Shown piece by piece: positions 60,731 to 64,000 of a DNA stretch of 64,000 bases; positions within the stretch are counted from its first letter, which is position 1, and each line of letters begins with the position of its first letter. Source of the DNA: Cohnella nanjingensis (GTDB lineage: Bacteria > Bacillota > Bacilli > Paenibacillales > Paenibacillaceae); assembly GCF_014212125.1 (NCBI RefSeq), contig NZ_JACJVP010000077.1, positions 1-64,000 of the forward strand, in the 5' to 3' direction. Below the pieces are notes generated by a model, which was given only the letters and a program-made list of their open reading frames with translations, searched no databases and was not told the DNA's origin. Position numbers and translations under genes: made by a program.

Positions 60731-61969
60731 ATGCGGACGGTCGGCATCGTCGTCGAATACAATCCTTTGCACAACGGTCATCTCTATCATATACAGCAAT
60801 CGCGAAAAATAACGGGAGCGGAAGCGGTCGTCGCCGTCATGAGCGGCCACTTCCTGCAGCGGGGCGAGCCCGCCATCGCGGACAAGTGGGCCCGCGCGGA
60901 GATGGCGCTGCGCGCCGGCTGCGACCTCGTGCTGGAGCTGCCGGTCGCCTATAGCGCCCAGCCGGCGCAGTGGTTCGCGCACGGGGCCGTCGCCGTGCTC
61001 GAGGCGACCGGCGTCGTGGACGCGCTCTGCTTCGGCAGCGAGAGCGGGGACCTTGCGACGCTCGCCCGCATCGCCGATCGGCTCGTCCGCGAGCCCGAAG
61101 CGCTGAAGCGCCGGCTGGCCGAGCTGCTGAAGGAAGGGCGTCCCTACCCGACCGCCTACGCCGACGCGGTGCGGGAGCTGCTCGCGGCCGAAGGCGACGC
61201 GGCCGGCGCGGCGTTCGGGCTGGACCAGCCGAACCACACGCTCGGGCTACACTACCTGCTGGCTCTGCGCCGGCTAGGCAGCCGCATCGTCCCCGCCTCC
61301 ATCCGCCGCGAGAAGTCCGAATACGGCCAGACTTCGATCACCGACCAGGCCATCGCCAGCGCCACCGCGCTGCGCAAGCTGATCGGTGAAGCGGACGGCG
61401 CGCTGGACGGCTTGGCGCCTTACGTGCCCGCCTCGACGCTGGAAATTCTACTGCGGGAAGCGGCTGCGGGACGGGCCCCGCTCACCTGGGAGCACTTCGC
61501 GCGGCCGCTGTTTCACCAGCTTCACGCGCTATCCCCGGAGGCGCTCGCCGCGTTCGCCGAGGTGACCGAAGGCCTCGAGCACCGGATCCGCGCCTCGCTG
61601 CGCGGATTGGCCGCCTGGCGCGTCGAGGCGCTGCTGGATGCGCTGAAGACGAAGCGATACACCCGCACGAAGCTCCAGCGCACGTTGCTGCGCACGCTGC
61701 TCGGCCACGGGAAGGCGGAGCTGACGGCGGAGCGCCTCGCGGACGGCGTCCGCTACGTTCGGGTCCTCGGCTTCACCGAACGCGGACAAGGGCTTCTCCG
61801 GCGCATGAAGCGCGCCGCGTCCGTCCCCGTCCTCCATTCCGCGGCGGGCGGCAATTGGCCGTTTCTGGACCTGGACGTGCGGGCATCCGCCGTCTACGCC
61901 GCCGCGTTCCCGGTCCCAGATCCGAACGCCGCTTGGCGAGACTACACGCTGCCCCCGGTGCGAATCTAA
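60731..61969 (+). CDS. tmcAL: tRNA(Met) cytidine acetate ligase TmcAL (YlbM)
   Basis: TmcAL makes N4-acetylcytidine at the wobble position of elongator tRNA-Met from acetate and ATP. The 412-aa protein starts MRTVGIVVEYNPLHNGHLYH with the nucleotidyltransferase HxGH site (HNGH, 14-17), then VVAVMSGHFLQRGEPAI and SSIRREKSEYGQ-like residues (PASIRREKSEYGQTSI). GGGGGAG sets the ATG. It is divergent from rpmF, the ylbM-ylbN arrangement. Confidence 0.95.
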   Translation: MRTVGIVVEYNPLHNGHLYHIQQSRKITGAEAVVAVMSGHFLQRGEPAIADKWARAEMALRAGCDLVLELPVAYSAQPAQWFAHGAVAVLEATGVVDALCFGSESGDLATLARIADRLVREPEALKRRLAELLKEGRPYPTAYADAVRELLAAEGDAAGAAFGLDQPNHTLGLHYLLALRRLGSRIVPASIRREKSEYGQTSITDQAIASATALRKLIGEADGALDGLAPYVPASTLEILLREAAAGRAPLTWEHFARPLFHQLHALSPEALAAFAEVTEGLEHRIRASLRGLAAWRVEALLDALKTKRYTRTKLQRTLLRTLLGHGKAELTAERLADGVRYVRVLGFTERGQGLLRRMKRAASVPVLHSAAGGNWPFLDLDVRASAVYAAAFPVPDPNAAWRDYTLPPVRI

Positions 61970-61980
61970 CGTGTCCAAGG

Positions 61981-62550
61981 TCTCTTTGGCCCTGACGCGG
62001 CAAAGTCGCACCATGTGACGTACTAGATACGTCTCTTTAGACCTGCTGCGGCGATAACGCGCCATGTGACGTACTGGGTACGTCTCTTTAGCCCTACTGC
62101 GGCGATAACGCGCCATGTGACGTACTGGATACGTCTCTTTAGCCTTGCTGCGGCGATGTCGCGCCATGTGGCGTACTAGATACGTCTCTTTAGCCATGCT
62201 GCGGCGATAACGCGCCATGTGACGTACTGGGTACGTCTCTTTAGCCCTACTGCGGCGATAACGCGCCATGTGACGTACTGGATACGTCTCTTTAGCCTTG
62301 CTGCGGCGATGTCGCGCCATGTGGCGTACCGGGTACGTCTCTTTAGCCCTGCTGTGGCGATGTCGCGCCATGTGGCGTTCTGGGTACGTCTCTTTAGACC
62401 TGCTGCGGCGATAATGCGCCATGTGACGTACTGGGTACGTCTCTTTAGCCCTGCTGCGGCAAAGTCCCGCCATGTGACGTACCGGGTACGTCTCTTAGCC
62501 CTGCTGCGGCAAAGTCGCGCCATGTGACGTACTGTGTGCGTCTCTTTTAC
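61981..62550. repeat. 51-bp tandem repeat array, 11 copies
   Basis: The word TCTCTT recurs at 61981, 62032, 62083, 62134, 62185, 62236, 62287, 62338, 62389, 62440, 62491 and 62541, every 51 bp except a last 50-bp step. Units hold CGCCATGTGACGTACTGGGT and CTGCGGCGATAAC or CTGCGGCGATGTC variants. Because 51 is divisible by 3, frames stay open and encode 17-residue repeats such as MARYRRSRAKETYPVRH, but no SD is seen. The array starts 11 bp after the tmcAL stop. Confidence 0.93.
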
Positions 62551-62569
62551 CTTGCGAATCGATAACAAA

Positions 62570-62620
62570 GCAAGAGGCTGTCCCATCGGTCTTCTTCGAC
62601 CTCTTGAAACCGCCTCTTGC
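62570..62620 (-). terminator. Hairpin after the metallo-hydrolase gene
   Basis: GCAAGAGGC and GCCTCTTGC pair perfectly (9 bp) around a 33-nt loop and are followed on the minus strand by TTTGTTAT. It lies 19 bp past the gene and may end its transcript. Confidence 0.45.
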
Positions 62621-62638
62621 CCTATCTCGCACCGTTTA

Positions 62639-63463
62639 TTAGGTATCGAAAAGCTCTCCCTGCAAGGCTTGGATATACCGCTGCGCGGAGCGCTGCACTG
62701 CCGCGTTCGCGTCCGCGCGCACCACGCGGTGAAACGCATTGTACAGCCGCTCGAACGGAAGCGGCCGAACCTGCTCCGCGATCCGCGCCACCGTGCTGCC
62801 CGGCAGCGGGATCAGATTCGGATAGCTGTACATGAAGCTGACCCAACGCCTGTCCGCCACCACTTGAATGACGTCGCCGCTGAGCATGACCCCTGCTCCC
62901 TCGGCGCCCTCGCTCCAATGCAGCACCGCGGCTCCCCGGAAATGCCCGCCCAGCCGGTGCAGCGTCACGCCGTCCGACAGCCGGCAGGTCTCGCCGGACC
63001 AGAACCGGACATGCTCGCCAGGCCGCGCAACCCACGCCCGGTCGTCTTCATGGATATGGAGAACTGCGCCGAACGTCTCCGCCCACTCCGCCTGCGTCGA
63101 ATAATAATGGGGATGAGACATGGCGATCGCCTGGATGCCGCCGAGCCGTTCGATGGCTGTGATCGTCTCCGCGTCGAGATAGGTGATGCAATCCCACAGC
63201 GTGTTGAAGCCGTTGTCGCATACCAAATAAGCGGTCTGGCCGATGCCGAAGCTGGGCTGGGTCACGATGCCGTAGAGCCCGGCCTCCTCGCGGGTCAACG
63301 CGTTGCGGTAGGTTCCCTCTTCCCTCATCGCTTCCAGCGTGGTCCATGCTGGCCCGCCCGCCGGCACATGCTGTCGTTCGTCGCTGCAGATGAAGCAGCT
63401 CTCCGGCGGCTCCGCTGCCGGCGGGTATTGCACGCCGCAAGTTTTGCATACGTATTTTTCCAT
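62639..63463 (-). CDS. MBL-fold protein with N-terminal rubredoxin-like zinc ribbon
   Basis: A 274-aa protein. The N-terminus MEKYVCKTCGVQYPP plus CFICSDERQ gives two CxxC pairs of a zinc- or iron-binding knuckle. The rest is a metallo-beta-lactamase fold: SHPHYYS in place of HxHxDH, GGHFRGAAVLHW, and MLSGDVIQV. The Asp and third His of the first motif are missing, so at most one metal may bind in the usual way. The ATG at 63463 gives the intact first CxxC. The function is unknown; it does not belong to the island. Confidence 0.82.
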   Translation of the reverse strand: MEKYVCKTCGVQYPPAAEPPESCFICSDERQHVPAGGPAWTTLEAMREEGTYRNALTREEAGLYGIVTQPSFGIGQTAYLVCDNGFNTLWDCITYLDAETITAIERLGGIQAIAMSHPHYYSTQAEWAETFGAVLHIHEDDRAWVARPGEHVRFWSGETCRLSDGVTLHRLGGHFRGAAVLHWSEGAEGAGVMLSGDVIQVVADRRWVSFMYSYPNLIPLPGSTVARIAEQVRPLPFERLYNAFHRVVRADANAAVQRSAQRYIQALQGELFDT

Positions 63464-63671
63464 CCAGATTCTTCCTCTCCCGGCAGAATCGTAGACCTCT
63501 ATTCTAAATGCGCGCCGGGAAGGTCGTCCACCCAAACGGGCTGATCTTATTTCCCGTTCCTTCGCTTTTTTCCTGCTCTCCGCTTCACCAGCGCCTCTTC
63601 GTCTTCGCTCCCCCTCCATTCCCGGACAAGGGTGGTCTATCGTCCCGCTCGTCCGCGTACAGTTTGGTAAT

Positions 63672-63813
63672 GGACTTCCCCGTCATTTGGGAACGGACTT
63701 CCCTCTCACTTGGGAATGGGCTTCCCCGTCACCTGGGACGGACTCCCCCCCACTTGGGAACGGGCTTCCCCGTTACCTGTGACGGACTTCCCCCTCACTT
63801 GGGAATGGGCTTT
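63672..63813. repeat. Short tandem repeat of about 23 bp, six copies
   Basis: GGACTTCCCCGTCATTTGGG-like units of 22-23 bp alternate between GACTTCC..TTGGGAA and GGCTTCC..CTGGGAC forms. It occupies the gap between the divergent MBL gene and ylbJ. The rest of 63464-63871 shows no gene. Confidence 0.75.
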
Positions 63814-63871
63814 CCCGCCGCCGGCCCCCCGGGCGGGCAAGATCGTCGGCAGGACCGAAGGAGATGAAGAG

Positions 63872-64000
63872 ATGACCGACCTCCGGAGCCGCAGAGTCTC
63901 CGCTATGCTATCCATCTTATTCGGCGCATGCGCGCTGCTTCTCGTGATCGGCATCGTTAAGGCGCCGGGAGAGGCGTTCCGCGCATCCCTCGCCGGACTG
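63872..64000 (+). CDS. ylbJ: Sporulation integral membrane protein YlbJ, N-terminal part
   Basis: Forty-three codons to the window edge. After a short basic start (MTDLRSRRVS) comes a hydrophobic segment (about 12-29) and then APGEAFRASLAGL, which matches the conserved PEEAFxASLxGL of YlbJ. YlbJ is needed for spore cortex formation and lies near ylbM in bacilli. GAAGGAGATG precedes the ATG. Confidence 0.75.
   Translation, partial: MTDLRSRRVSAMLSILFGACALLLVIGIVKAPGEAFRASLAGL

Noticed and set aside
61981-62550. CRISPR array
   Set aside because: Units are contiguous with no unique spacers, and no cas genes are present.
61529-62739. Long minus-strand frames encoding 17-residue repeats
   Set aside because: Open only because the 51-bp unit is divisible by 3; one frame runs into the antisense of tmcAL; no SD or conserved start.

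Overview
This window comes from a high-GC, endospore-forming Firmicute of the Paenibacillaceae type (Paenibacillus/Cohnella-like). The evidence is the gene order of both housekeeping blocks, which is that of Bacillus subtilis from rnhB to ylbM, the start of the sporulation gene ylbJ at the right edge, the RNase HII signature GRGCLFGDVVAAAV, and SD-type starts on nearly every gene. Almost everything is on the minus strand, so operons read right to left.

Left block (1-8129): partial ylqG-like gene, rnhB, rbgA, lepB, rplS, trmD, rimM, khpA, rpsP, ffh and ylxM. These serve ribosome assembly, tRNA modification and protein export. ylxM has its own promoter (8101-8129). Right block (47519-60164): ftsY, smc, rnc, fabF, acpP, fabG, fabD, fabH, plsX, fapR, rpmF and a DUF177 gene, covering fatty-acid synthesis, chromosome condensation and SRP docking, with a FapR operator in front of fapR. 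In B. subtilis the two blocks are contiguous (ftsY next to ylxM); here about 39 kb lie between them.

The inserted region is an N-heterocycle salvage and degradation island. 9532-29587 holds a nearly complete purine-to-ureidoglycine pathway: guanine deaminase, three-subunit xanthine dehydrogenase with its PucA and PucB maturation factors, uricase, HIU hydrolase, OHCU decarboxylase, allantoinase, allantoate amidohydrolase and PucG transaminase. With these are a BMP-type ABC importer, another amidohydrolase and the regulator PucR. 29766-41406 is a second, ten-gene minus-strand operon that I cannot assign to a known pathway: CodA-like deaminase, arylmalonate-decarboxylase-like enzyme, a three-domain RidA protein, alpha/beta hydrolase, Rieske oxygenase, ATZ/TRZ amidohydrolase, SDR, N-terminal-cysteine Ntn hydrolase, 8-oxoguanine-deaminase-like enzyme and a cytosolic gamma-glutamyltransferase. 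Upstream of pucR and of this operon lie operators with the same layout, TGTTA-N7-TAACA, so I infer one regulon. The island ends with a plus-strand glycine-betaine importer (opuAA-opuABC), a repeat-rich gap, and an MFS exporter with a MarR regulator.

The right edge (60690-64000) has tmcAL, a rubredoxin/metallo-beta-lactamase-fold gene and the start of ylbJ. Three unrelated tandem-repeat arrays (45011-45290, 61981-62550, 63672-63813) and one G-rich tract (44650-44830) occupy intergenic gaps. I saw no rRNA, tRNA, CRISPR array, transposase, integrase or phage gene.
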